This document shows, in pieces, positions 6,921 to 14,132 of a stretch of DNA of 15,550 nt; the stretch's first letter is position 1; each line of letters starts with the position of its first letter. The translations under genes and the position numbers were made by a program. The notes beneath the pieces are model-generated. The model was not told where the DNA came from. It did no database searches and worked only from the letters and a program-made list of their open reading frames with translations. The stretch spans positions 1-15,550 of the forward strand of contig JAQULD010000027.1 of NCBI GenBank assembly GCA_028719045.1. The letters are read 5' to 3'. The stretch is from Candidatus Omnitrophota bacterium (GTDB taxonomy: Bacteria > Omnitrophota > Koll11 > Gygaellales > Profunditerraquicolaceae).

Positions 6921-9533
6921 ATGAAGGCAGATATTCTAAGAGAGAAATTCCTGGATTTTTTCAAATCCAAGAAACATAAGATAGTTGAAAGCGATTCCCT
7001 GGTCCCCAAGGATGATCCGACCGTGTTGTTCACTCCCGCCGGCATGAATCAGTTTAAAAAACAGTTTTTGGGCATGATCACTGATTTTACGCGCGCCGCT
7101 TCTTCCCAGAGATGCCTGCGTACCGGAGACCTGGATAATGTAGGAAAGACCATAGGCCATCACACGTTCTTTGAGATGCTTGGTAATTTTTCTTTCGGGG
7201 ATTATTTTAAAGAAGACGCGATCATCTGGGCCTGGGAATTCCTGACGAAAGAACTTAAGATCAAAGAGGAGAGGCTTTGGGTTTCGGTATATAAAGACGA
7301 TGACGAGGCCTATGATATCTGGAAAGATAAAATAAAGGTCCCCGCGAAAAGAATCGTAAAATTGGGCGACAAGGAAAATTTCTGGCCTTCCGAAGCAAAA
7401 CAAAAAGGCCCGAACGGGCCTTGCGGCCCCTGTTCGGAAATATATTTTGACCAGGGCAAGGACAAAGGCTGCGGAAAAGAGGATTGCGATCCCGGCTGTG
7501 ACTGCGGCAGGTTCTTGGAAATCTGGAACCTGGTATTCACGCAATTTAACCGTAAAGAAGACGGTACCCTGGAGCCATTGCCCCAAAAAAACATCGATAC
7601 CGGCATGGGCTTAGAGCGGCTGGCGGCGGTAATGCAGGGTGTCCCCAACAATTTTGAGACGGATCTATTCGCTCCGATCATAAAAGAAATCTCTTGCGGC
7701 CTTAAGGCTGAGGCTTTGAGTTCCAGGGAATTCATTTACGCGGTAGCGGACCATATACGGGCTGTAACGTTTACGATATACGACGGAGTCCTGCCTTCCA
7801 ATGAAGGGAGAGGCTACATCGTCAGGAAATTAATACGTAAAAGCGTGCTGCATCTCAGGAGTTTAGGGATAAATAAGCCTTTTCTGCATAAATTGGTGCC
7901 GGTATTGTCGGAAGCAATGAAAGCGCCTTATCCCGACCTGGATAAGCGCAGGGAAAACATTTCCGAGATAATCCTGGCGGAAGAGAAGAATTTTATCTCC
8001 ACTTTGAATTCAAGCGACACCCTGCTTGAAGAGAAATTTACGGCTTTTAAAGATAAACAGGATGAAGAGAAGGCCGGGGTTGTCGCCTTTCAGCTTTACG
8101 ATACTTACGGTATCCCCTTTGAACTGACTAAATCCTGGCTGGATAAGCAGGGTATTAAGGTTTCTCCGGAAGCTTTTGACAAGGAATTGGAAAGGCAAAA
8201 GTCGCGTTCCAAGTCTCTGAGCTCTATGCAGGGCGACGTATTCAGCGTCAAGGAATTGGACCTCAAAGTCAAGAATACCGAATTCCTGGGTTATGAAGGT
8301 TACAGCTCCGGAGCCCGGGTCCTTAAGATAGTCAAAGATTCCAAAGAGGCAAATGAGGCGGGGGCGGGCGAAGAAGTGAAAATAATCCTGGATAAAACCC
8401 CTTTTTACGCCGAATCCGGAGGCCAGATCGGCGATACGGGGGAATTGGTCGCGGGAAAGAATATCTTTGAGGTAAAAGATACAAAAAAGAGCGGGAAAGT
8501 AATAATTCATATCGGCAGGGTAAAGGAAGGCGTTTTTAAAAATAGCGATACCGTAGAGGCAAAGGTCGATATTGAAAGAAGGCTTGCCGTCGCCAGGAAC
8601 CATACCGCTACCCATCTTTTGCAGGCGGCCTTACGCAAGGTGCTGGGAGAGCACGTGCAGCAGCAGGGGTCACTTGTGGCACAAGACAGATTGCGTTTTG
8701 ATTTCACGCATTTTAAGAATATAGACAGGCAGGAACTGGACAGGATAGAAGAGGTGGTCAACGGATATATATTGAATAATATTGTATTAAATACCAAAGA
8801 GCTGTCTTTGACGGAAGCAAAAAAACACGGGGCTTTGGCGTTTTTCGGGGAAAAATACGAAGAAAAAGTGCGCATGGTGTCTGTCGGCGGTATTTCAAAA
8901 GAGCTTTGCGGGGGTACGCACCTGGAACAGACCGGACAGATCGGCTTGTTTAAAATCATCCAGGAGAGTTCTATAGCCAGCGGCGTAAGAAGGATAGAGG
9001 CCGCAACCGGCACAGCCGCATATAAAATAATAAAAAAGCAGGAAGACATACTGGGAGAGGTGTCCTCGCTTTTAAGTTCTCCTGAAGAAAGAGTTTGCCA
9101 GGAGCTGGCAAAAAGAATAGGCTATATCAAGGAACTGGAAAAAAAGTTAAGCGCTTTGGAGTTCGATAGCGTAAAGTCTTCCGTAGACGCTTTGGTGCAA
9201 GATTCCGAGACTATAAATGATGTCAGGCTTATCACAAAAGTTTTGGATAATTTAGATATGGATCTTTTAAGGAAAACCGTGGATTTGATTAAAGAAAAAA
9301 CAGGCAATTGTGTTATTGCTTTGGGTTCGTCCAGGGACCAAAAGGCTTTTTTAGTCGTCGGGACCGGGAAAGATGGCCCGGACGCTTCCAAATTGATCAA
9401 AGAAATAGCCCCTGAAATCGGGGGAAGCGGCGGAGGGAGGAAAGACTTCGCCCAGGCAGGCGGCACGAAGCCGGAAAATCTTCAGAAAGCGCTTGATAAA
9501 TTTAAAGAAATCGCGAAGAGGCAATTACAATGA
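6921..9533 (+). CDS. alaS: Alanyl-tRNA synthetase
   Basis: This enzyme charges tRNA-Ala with alanine and hydrolyses mischarged Ser/Gly-tRNA-Ala. At 870 residues it has normal full length. The N-terminal class II catalytic core shows 'LVPKDDPTVLFTPAGMNQFK', 'GKTIGHHTFFEMLGNFSFGD' and 'DTGMGLERLAAVMQG'. A four-cysteine segment (C184, C189, C193, C195) just before 'GRFLEIWNLVFTQF' is the insertion seen in many bacterial AlaRS. The editing domain has the zinc ligands H561 and H565 (HTATH) and C663 and H667 (CGGTH). The C-terminal DHHA1/C-Ala part ends in 'GGSGGGRKDFAQAGG'. The start aligns with the E. coli N-terminus ('FLDFFKSKKHKIV'), yet no SD is visible in the AT-rich 10-nt gap after recX. Its stop overlaps the hisD start by 4 nt. 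Confidence 0.98.
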   Translation: MKADILREKFLDFFKSKKHKIVESDSLVPKDDPTVLFTPAGMNQFKKQFLGMITDFTRAASSQRCLRTGDLDNVGKTIGHHTFFEMLGNFSFGDYFKEDAIIWAWEFLTKELKIKEERLWVSVYKDDDEAYDIWKDKIKVPAKRIVKLGDKENFWPSEAKQKGPNGPCGPCSEIYFDQGKDKGCGKEDCDPGCDCGRFLEIWNLVFTQFNRKEDGTLEPLPQKNIDTGMGLERLAAVMQGVPNNFETDLFAPIIKEISCGLKAEALSSREFIYAVADHIRAVTFTIYDGVLPSNEGRGYIVRKLIRKSVLHLRSLGINKPFLHKLVPVLSEAMKAPYPDLDKRRENISEIILAEEKNFISTLNSSDTLLEEKFTAFKDKQDEEKAGVVAFQLYDTYGIPFELTKSWLDKQGIKVSPEAFDKELERQKSRSKSLSSMQGDVFSVKELDLKVKNTEFLGYEGYSSGARVLKIVKDSKEANEAGAGEEVKIILDKTPFYAESGGQIGDTGELVAGKNIFEVKDTKKSGKVIIHIGRVKEGVFKNSDTVEAKVDIERRLAVARNHTATHLLQAALRKVLGEHVQQQGSLVAQDRLRFDFTHFKNIDRQELDRIEEVVNGYILNNIVLNTKELSLTEAKKHGALAFFGEKYEEKVRMVSVGGISKELCGGTHLEQTGQIGLFKIIQESSIASGVRRIEAATGTAAYKIIKKQEDILGEVSSLLSSPEERVCQELAKRIGYIKELEKKLSALEFDSVKSSVDALVQDSETINDVRLITKVLDNLDMDLLRKTVDLIKEKTGNCVIALGSSRDQKAFLVVGTGKDGPDASKLIKEIAPEIGGSGGGRKDFAQAGGTKPENLQKALDKFKEIAKRQLQ

Positions 9534-10756
9534 AGATCATAAAGCCGAACAGCCCGAAACTGGATAAGATCTATAACCGCGGACTTGTCAAATCACGTAA
9601 GGTCGAAGAGCGCGTAAAGCAGATCATCGAAGACGTCCGCCTGTTCGGTGATGAGGCGGTAATAAAATATACCAGGAAATTTGACGGCGTGAAAATGCCC
9701 GTAAAGCAGCTGAGGGTTTCTGAAAATGAAATAAGCGGGGCATACCAGAGCATCACCCAGAATTTCGTCTCAAATTTGAAGCTTATTATTGAAAACGTGA
9801 ACAGGTTTTACCGTAAGACCCTGAAAAAATCCTGGAGGATCAAAGATTCCGACGGGCTTGTGCTCGGGGAAAACTATCAGCCGATCGAAAGAGTGGGCGT
9901 ATATATACCCGCCGGCACAGCGCCTTTGGTTTCTACCGTTTATATGACGGTGCTTCCCGCCAAGATCGCGGGGGTGAAAAAGATAGTTTTGATCAGCCCG
10001 CCCGATAAGACCGGGCATATCAATCCGCATATACTGGTTGTCGCAAACCTGCTTAAGGTGGATGAAATTTACCGGGTGGGAGGGGCGCAGGGGATTGCCG
10101 CTCTTGCTTATGGTACAAAGACGATTCCGAAAGTGGACAAGATCGTGGGCCCCGGGAATATGTATGTGAGCGAGGCAAAGCGGCAGGTGTTCGGGTATGT
10201 GGATATCGATATGATCGCCGGCCCGACTGAACTGGTAATTATCGCCAACCGCCACAGCGACCCTAAATTTATCATCGCGGATTTAAAAGCGCAGGCGGAA
10301 CACGCCGGAGGCTTGGCGCTTTTGATCACTGATTCTAAAAAATTAGCCAGAGAGGTCAAGGCGGGGATTTCCATTAAGAACGGCCTGATCGTTTTAACCA
10401 ATAACCTGCATCAGGCGGCCGAGATTTCCAACAGGATCGCGCCGGAACATCTTGAGATCATGGTGAAAAACCCGCGCAGGCTGCTTAAGGAAATAAAAAA
10501 TGCCGGGGCGATATTCCTGGGGCCTTACAGCCCGACTGCCGTAGGCGATTATGTCGCCGGGCCAAGCCATGTTTTGCCTACAAGCGGCACGGCAAGATTT
10601 TTTTCCGGGATTTCGGTGTGTGATTTCATAAAAAGCAGCCATATCATCAGCTATTCCAAAAAAGCGTTGGAAAAGATCAGGGAGCCTTTGGAAAAAGTCG
10701 CCGGTATCGAGGGATTAAAAGAGCATCTGGATTCCGTGAAAGCGAGGTTCGAATAG
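9530..10756 (+). CDS. hisD: Histidinol dehydrogenase
   Basis: HisD catalyses the last two steps of histidine synthesis: NAD-dependent four-electron oxidation of histidinol to histidine through the aldehyde. The family signatures are all present: 'GGAQGIAALAYGT', 'IVGPGNMYVSEAKRQVFG', 'DMIAGPTELVIIA' and 'AVGDYVAGPSHVLPTSGTA'. Zinc ligands by comparison with the E. coli enzyme are Q255, H258, D340 and H399; the catalytic pair is E306-H307 in 'IAPEHLEIM'. At 408 residues it is slightly shorter than the usual 420-440, mostly at the N-terminus. Its ATG overlaps the alaS stop (ATGA), and an AGAGG SD lies within the end of alaS. It opens the his gene block here; hisG, which often precedes hisD, is absent. 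Confidence 0.97.
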   Translation: MKIIKPNSPKLDKIYNRGLVKSRKVEERVKQIIEDVRLFGDEAVIKYTRKFDGVKMPVKQLRVSENEISGAYQSITQNFVSNLKLIIENVNRFYRKTLKKSWRIKDSDGLVLGENYQPIERVGVYIPAGTAPLVSTVYMTVLPAKIAGVKKIVLISPPDKTGHINPHILVVANLLKVDEIYRVGGAQGIAALAYGTKTIPKVDKIVGPGNMYVSEAKRQVFGYVDIDMIAGPTELVIIANRHSDPKFIIADLKAQAEHAGGLALLITDSKKLAREVKAGISIKNGLIVLTNNLHQAAEISNRIAPEHLEIMVKNPRRLLKEIKNAGAIFLGPYSPTAVGDYVAGPSHVLPTSGTARFFSGISVCDFIKSSHIISYSKKALEKIREPLEKVAGIEGLKEHLDSVKARFE

Positions 10757-10757
10757 G

Positions 10758-11372
10758 ATGAAAAAAAGGACCGCCATTGAAAAAAGGAAAACCACCGAAA
10801 CAGATATAACCGTTAAGTTGAATATAGACGGCAGCGGAAAAGCGAAAATAAAAACCCCTATAGGCCTCTTGAACCATATGCTGGAATTATTCGCTTTTCA
10901 TGGTTTATTTGACCTGGAAATAAACGCCACCGGGGATTTTAAGAAGGTGGATATTCATCATACTAATGAAGATGTCGGCATTGTGCTGGGCAAGGCGTTT
11001 AAGAAAGCTCTCGGGGATATGAAGGGCATTAAAAGATTTGGTTCCGCTTCTGCGCCGATGGAAGATGCCGTGGCTAATGTTGCGGTGGACATAAGCGGCA
11101 GGGGATATTTCAAGGAAGCGGCCATCCCGGGAAACCCGTTGTCTGCGGCTGGCCAGGAAAAAGAATATGATGGCTCTTATGCCAACCATTTTTTTGAATC
11201 TTTCGCGAAAAATATGGGAATAAATTTAAGTATTAAATTATCAAGCTCTAACCTTGATTTGCATACTAATTTGGAGCCTATTTTTAAAGCCTTAGGCATA
11301 GCATTGGACCAGGCCACCCAAATAGACCCGCGCAGGAAAGGCGTGCCTTCCACAAAAGGTGTGATTGATTAA
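10758..11372 (+). CDS. hisB: Imidazoleglycerol-phosphate dehydratase, with an altered metal-site motif
   Basis: HisB dehydrates imidazole glycerol phosphate to imidazole acetol phosphate and normally uses two Mn ions. This is the monofunctional form (204 residues) with no phosphatase domain. Conserved parts are 'LLNHMLELFAFHG' (H40), 'DIHHTNEDVGIVLG' (H67, H68, E71), 'NHFFESFA' (H144) and 'DPRRKGVPSTKGVID' at the end. The second canonical HHxxE motif is not intact. Where related enzymes have NxHHxxE, this protein reads 'NLDLHTNLEPIFKALG': H169 and E173 keep the spacing, but the second His is T170 and there are two extra residues. The usual 'MDEA' also reads 'MEDA' (E102-D103), and 'TLHI' is 'NLSI'. 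It starts 1 nt after hisD and ends directly against hisH. The identity is secure; full activity is likely but not certain. Confidence 0.95.
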   Translation: MKKRTAIEKRKTTETDITVKLNIDGSGKAKIKTPIGLLNHMLELFAFHGLFDLEINATGDFKKVDIHHTNEDVGIVLGKAFKKALGDMKGIKRFGSASAPMEDAVANVAVDISGRGYFKEAAIPGNPLSAAGQEKEYDGSYANHFFESFAKNMGINLSIKLSSSNLDLHTNLEPIFKALGIALDQATQIDPRRKGVPSTKGVID

Positions 11373-11978
11373 ATGATCGCGATAATCGATTACGGGATGG
11401 GCAATATTCACAGCGTGGCGAAGGCGTTGGAAGCCGTGGGCGCGGAAGTCCTGGTTACCAACAAGGCGCAAGAGATAAAGAACGCGGATAAACTGGTCCT
11501 GCCGGGAGTAGGCGCTTTTGGCGACGCGATGCAGGAACTGGAAAAGCAAAAACTTGTTAAGGTAATAAAAGAAGAGATAAAGCGTAAAAAGATATTCTTG
11601 GGGATCTGCCTCGGGATGCACCTTTTGTTTGAAAGAAGCGAAGAATCGCCTAAAATAAAAGGCCTTGGCCTGTTAAAGGGCGGGGTGGTAAGATTTCCCG
11701 TTAAAAAAGAACTGAAAGTCCCTCATATGGGCTGGAACCAGGTCAGCCCCGTAAATGAATGCCCATTGTTAAAAGGGGTGGAGAATGGGGCTTTTGTGTA
11801 TTTTTGCCACTCTTATTATCCGGTACCGCAGGATAAAGATGTTTCAGCCGCGGTCACGGATTACGGGCTAAATTTCAGTTCCGTTGTCTGGAAGGGAAAT
11901 ATCTTTGGCGCGCAGTTTCATCCCGAGAAAAGCCAGTCAGTCGGGCTGAAAATTATAAAGAACTTTGTTGAAATGTAA
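11373..11978 (+). CDS. hisH: Imidazole glycerol phosphate synthase, glutaminase subunit
   Basis: HisH releases ammonia from glutamine and passes it to HisF, which makes imidazole glycerol phosphate and AICAR. It is a class I glutamine amidotransferase of 201 residues, the usual size. It opens with 'IAIIDYGMGNIHSVAKAL', shows 'LPGVGAFGDAM' and carries the catalytic triad C79 (in 'GICLGMHLLFE'), H183 and E185 (in 'AQFHPEKSQ'). The residue after 'CLGM' is His instead of the near-universal Gln, next to the substrate pocket. The ATG directly follows the hisB stop codon, so translation is probably coupled; a weak AAGG-type SD lies inside the end of hisB. Its partner gene hisF is not adjacent: hisA and a lipoprotein gene come between. 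Confidence 0.97.
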   Translation: MIAIIDYGMGNIHSVAKALEAVGAEVLVTNKAQEIKNADKLVLPGVGAFGDAMQELEKQKLVKVIKEEIKRKKIFLGICLGMHLLFERSEESPKIKGLGLLKGGVVRFPVKKELKVPHMGWNQVSPVNECPLLKGVENGAFVYFCHSYYPVPQDKDVSAAVTDYGLNFSSVVWKGNIFGAQFHPEKSQSVGLKIIKNFVEM

Positions 11979-11993
11979 TCAGAGGTTAATAAT

Positions 11994-12719
11994 ATGCTAA
12001 TTATCCCGGCAATAGACATAAAAGGCGGTTTGGTCGTAAGACTGAAACAGGGGAGATTCGACAAGGGCCAGACCATATATCCCGAAGAGCCGGCAGAGAT
12101 CGCCGGAAAATGGGCGGGCCAGGGAGCAAAACTTATTCATGTGGTTGACCTGGACGGGGCCGCTTTAGGCAGGCCGAAGAATTTAGACAAAGTAAAGGAT
12201 ATCCTGGCCGCGGTCAAAATTCCGGTGGAATTCGGGGGCGGGGTAAGGCATATCGATACTATCAAAGAGCTGATCGGACTTGGGATAAGCCGCGTAGTCC
12301 TGGGCACAAAAGCCGTTGAAGACAGGAATTTTCTTGAAGAGGCTTACGCGAAATTCAAAGGCAAGGTCATAGTCAGCATAGACGCCAAGGCCGGGCATAT
12401 ATTGACCAAAGGATGGCAGTCAAGCTTTGAAAATGCCGAGGTCCTGGATTTCGCGCGCAGCCTTAAAGAAACCGGCTTCGAAGAGATCATTTATACCGAC
12501 GTGACAAAGGACGGCACGCTTAAAGGCCCGAATACCGAAGCGGTGGAGCATCTTTTGGATAAAACCGGGATAAAGATCATCGCCTCCGGAGGCGTATCGT
12601 CTTTAAGCGATTTAGGGAGGCTTAAGTCTTTGGAGAAAAAAGGCCTGTCCGGGGTTATTATCGGCAAGGCTTTGTATGAAGCGAAGTTTACATTAAAAGA
12701 CGCATTGAGATTTTCGTAA
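11994..12719 (+). CDS. hisA: ProFAR isomerase (phosphoribosylformimino-AICAR-P isomerase)
   Basis: HisA is the (beta/alpha)8-barrel that isomerises ProFAR to PRFAR, the substrate of HisHF. At 241 residues it has normal length. The catalytic aspartates are D8 in 'IPAIDIKGG' and D130 in 'VSIDAKAG'. Phosphate-binding and structural motifs include 'VVDLDGA', 'VEFGGGVR', 'IYTDVTKDGTLKGPN' and 'IIASGGVSS'. A clear AGAGGT SD (11981-11986) lies 7 nt before the ATG, 15 nt after the hisH stop. In actinobacteria a HisA homologue (PriA) also does the TrpF reaction. I see no direct evidence of that here, although trpE lies nearby, so single function is the default reading. Confidence 0.97.
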   Translation: MLIIPAIDIKGGLVVRLKQGRFDKGQTIYPEEPAEIAGKWAGQGAKLIHVVDLDGAALGRPKNLDKVKDILAAVKIPVEFGGGVRHIDTIKELIGLGISRVVLGTKAVEDRNFLEEAYAKFKGKVIVSIDAKAGHILTKGWQSSFENAEVLDFARSLKETGFEEIIYTDVTKDGTLKGPNTEAVEHLLDKTGIKIIASGGVSSLSDLGRLKSLEKKGLSGVIIGKALYEAKFTLKDALRFS

Positions 12720-12732
12720 ACAAAAGCAGGAC

Positions 12733-12786
12733 AGCGCCGAGACTTTTCGCCGGCGCTTATGTGGAACATTGCGCCGGCGTTGTTTT
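12733..12786 (+). terminator. Alternative hairpins with T-tract between hisA and the lipoprotein gene (terminator or attenuator)
   Basis: A perfect 9-bp stem pairs CGCCGGCGC (12748-12756) with GCGCCGGCG (12771-12779). An inner ATGT/ACAT stem (12759-12762 with 12766-12769) extends it, and TTGTTTT (12780-12786) follows, as in a Rho-independent terminator. A second, upstream segment AGCGCCG (12733-12739) can pair perfectly with CGGCGCT (12751-12757), which uses the same bases as the terminator's 5' arm. The two structures exclude each other. Only 7 nt lie between the T-tract and the next SD, so no promoter fits between them. Confidence 0.7.
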
Positions 12787-12793
12787 GGCAAAC

Positions 12794-12802
12794 AAAGGAG
12801 GA
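12794..12802 (+). promoter_or_regulatory. Strong SD that sets the lipoprotein start
   Basis: AAAGGAGGA lies 9 nt upstream of the ATG at 12812. It decides in favour of this start over the in-frame GTG at 12761, which falls inside the hairpin loop and would bury the signal peptide behind 17 extra residues. Confidence 0.85.
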
Positions 12803-12811
12803 GCAGTAGAA

Positions 12812-13267
12812 ATGGTTAAGAAGCTGGTAGTTATCTCTGTTTTTTCTGTTTCCTTGGTTTCGCTTGCGGGCTGTGCGACAAGCCGCAACAATCAGCAGCA
12901 AGCGCTGGAAGCACAGGGGCTTAGGACTCAGGTACAGGCCCTGGAAAGTCAGCTTCAGGAAAAAGACCAGGAAATCGCCAGGTTAAAAGAAGCACCTGGC
13001 AGAACACAAGAGAGCGAGCCTTCCGTAAAAGAGGCTCAGGAAGTAAAACAAGCGCAACCTGTCCCGAAGTATCCGACAATGAAATTGATCCAGACGGCAT
13101 TGAAGAACGCCGGTTATGAGGTCGGGACTGTAGACGGGCACAAAGGGAAGAAAACCATAGATGCGATAAGGGCTTTTCAAAAAGCTAATGGTTTAAGGCC
13201 CGACGGAAAAGTAGGCAAGAAAACCTGGGAATTATTGAAACCATATTTGCAAAAACAGGTGAAATAG
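12812..13267 (+). CDS. Small lipoprotein with coiled coil and C-terminal peptidoglycan-binding domain
   Basis: This 151-residue envelope protein has a type II signal peptide: K3-K4, a hydrophobic stretch, then lipobox L18-A19-G20-C21. The lipidated Cys is C21. Alanine follows it, so there is no Asp +2 inner-membrane retention signal and outer-membrane sorting is likely. Residues about 28-60 form a Gln/Glu/Leu-rich coiled coil ('[20 protein letters not shown]'), then a Glu/Pro/Lys-rich linker to about residue 88. Residues about 90-146 are a PG_binding_1 domain with the typical '[16 protein letters not shown]' and '[16 protein letters not shown]'. It probably tethers the outer membrane to the cell wall. 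Its place between hisA and hisF is odd, and strong hairpins flank it on both sides. No enzymatic domain is present and the specific role is unknown. Confidence 0.9.
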   Translation: MVKKLVVISVFSVSLVSLAGCATSRNNQQQALEAQGLRTQVQALESQLQEKDQEIARLKEAPGRTQESEPSVKEAQEVKQAQPVPKYPTMKLIQTALKNAGYEVGTVDGHKGKKTIDAIRAFQKANGLRPDGKVGKKTWELLKPYLQKQVK

Positions 13268-13270
13268 CGT

Positions 13271-13312
13271 AAAGCTTCCGCCGCGGGCGGGTCCGCCTTC
13301 GGCGGGAGTTTT
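13271..13312 (+). terminator. Long GC-rich hairpin with U-tract after the lipoprotein gene
   Basis: As RNA, AAAGCUUCCGCC (13271-13282) pairs with GGCGGGAGUUUU (13301-13312) over all 12 positions if G-U pairs are allowed. Inside it, GGCG (13286-13289) can pair with CGCC (13294-13297). The arms end in A and U runs, the layout of a Rho-independent, possibly two-way terminator. It starts 3 nt after the lipoprotein stop codon. Two compact hairpins (CCGCC-GCG-GGCGG and CCGCC-TTC-GGCGG) are an alternative fold. Confidence 0.75.
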
Positions 13313-13335
13313 ACATTTAACGCCGATTTTATACT
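13310..13335 (+). promoter_or_regulatory. Possible promoter of hisF
   Basis: TTTACA (13310-13315) and TATACT (13330-13335) each match the sigma70 boxes at five of six positions, but the spacer is only 14 nt instead of about 17. If used, transcription would start near 13342, about 8 nt before the hisF ATG, giving an almost leaderless mRNA. That would fit the absence of any SD before hisF and the need for transcription after the terminator at 13271-13312. Confidence 0.3.
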
Positions 13336-13349
13336 TTGTTGTAAACCTT

Positions 13350-14132
13350 ATGTTGACTAAACGCATAATACCTTGTCTTGATATAAAAGAAGGCCGCGTG
13401 GTAAAGGGCGTAAAATTCTTGGGTTTAAGAGATGCCGGCGACCCTGTTGAGGTGGCTAAAGTTTATGACCGGCAGGAAGCGGATGAACTTGTTTTCCTGG
13501 ATATTACCGCCAGTTTCGAGAAAAGAAAGACGCTCCTGGAGATTGTTGAAAGGATAGCGAAAAACATATTCATGCCTTTTACGGTGGGAGGCGGGGTATC
13601 GGATGTTTCAGATATCAGGAATCTTTTGAACGCCGGAGCCGAAAAAGTTTCCATAAATACCGCGGCCGTAAAGTGCCCGGATTTAATAGAGCAGGCGGCG
13701 CGGAAATTCGGCAGCCAGTGTATCGTTGTCGCGATTGACGCTAAATCTTCCCGCGGCCAGGATGTGAAAGGGCCTTCGGATAACAAGTGGGAAGTCTATA
13801 TTAACGGAGGAAGGACGCCGGCTGAGCTTGACGCCGTTCTCTGGGCAAAACAGGCGGCAGAACTCGGCGCCGGGGAAATACTGCTTACCAGCATGGATTA
13901 TGACGGCACAAAAGACGGCTATGACCTGGACCTGACCAGGAGCATTTCAGAGGCGGTGAATATACCCGTGATCGCTTCGGGCGGCGCCGGTAAATTGGAA
14001 GATTTTTATGATGTCATCTCCAAGTCCGGGGCGGACGCCTGTTTAGTCGCTTCACTTTTTCATTATCAGGAGTATTCGGTAAAACAGGTCAAGGAATATT
14101 TAAAACAAAAAGGAGTCCCCGTACGATTATGA
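13350..14132 (+). CDS. hisF: Imidazole glycerol phosphate synthase, cyclase subunit
   Basis: HisF uses ammonia from HisH to convert PRFAR to imidazole glycerol phosphate and AICAR. It is a 260-residue (beta/alpha)8-barrel of normal length. The catalytic aspartates are D11 in '[16 protein letters not shown]' and D130 in 'VVAIDAKSS'. Other signatures are 'LRDAGDPVE', 'FLDITASFE', 'FTVGGGVSD', '[17 protein letters not shown]' and 'VIASGGAGK'. No SD precedes the ATG (the upstream bases are TTGTAAACCTT), and a strong hairpin lies 38 nt upstream, so expression may come from a separate near-leaderless transcript. The stop overlaps the hisI start by 4 nt (ATGA). Confidence 0.98.
   Translation: MLTKRIIPCLDIKEGRVVKGVKFLGLRDAGDPVEVAKVYDRQEADELVFLDITASFEKRKTLLEIVERIAKNIFMPFTVGGGVSDVSDIRNLLNAGAEKVSINTAAVKCPDLIEQAARKFGSQCIVVAIDAKSSRGQDVKGPSDNKWEVYINGGRTPAELDAVLWAKQAAELGAGEILLTSMDYDGTKDGYDLDLTRSISEAVNIPVIASGGAGKLEDFYDVISKSGADACLVASLFHYQEYSVKQVKEYLKQKGVPVRL

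Noticed and set aside
7405..7422. Perfect 8-bp inverted repeat (AAGGCCCG/CGGGCCTT) inside alaS
   Set aside because: It arises from the codons of the universally conserved GPNGPCGPC segment and has no T-tract after it; probably chance.
6936..7735. Long antisense open frames opposite alaS, and similar ones opposite recA, hisD and the protease gene
   Set aside because: They mirror strongly conserved genes, show no family motifs and lack SDs; they are shadows of the + strand codon pattern.
12761..12811. GTG start at 12761 extending the lipoprotein by 17 residues
   Set aside because: It lies in the hairpin loop, has no SD, and would place 17 residues before a textbook lipoprotein signal peptide. 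The ATG at 12812 has a strong SD.
12812..13267. Considered a cell-wall hydrolase because of the PG_binding_1 domain
   Set aside because: Beyond the signal peptide, coiled coil and linker there is no room for a catalytic domain, and none is seen.
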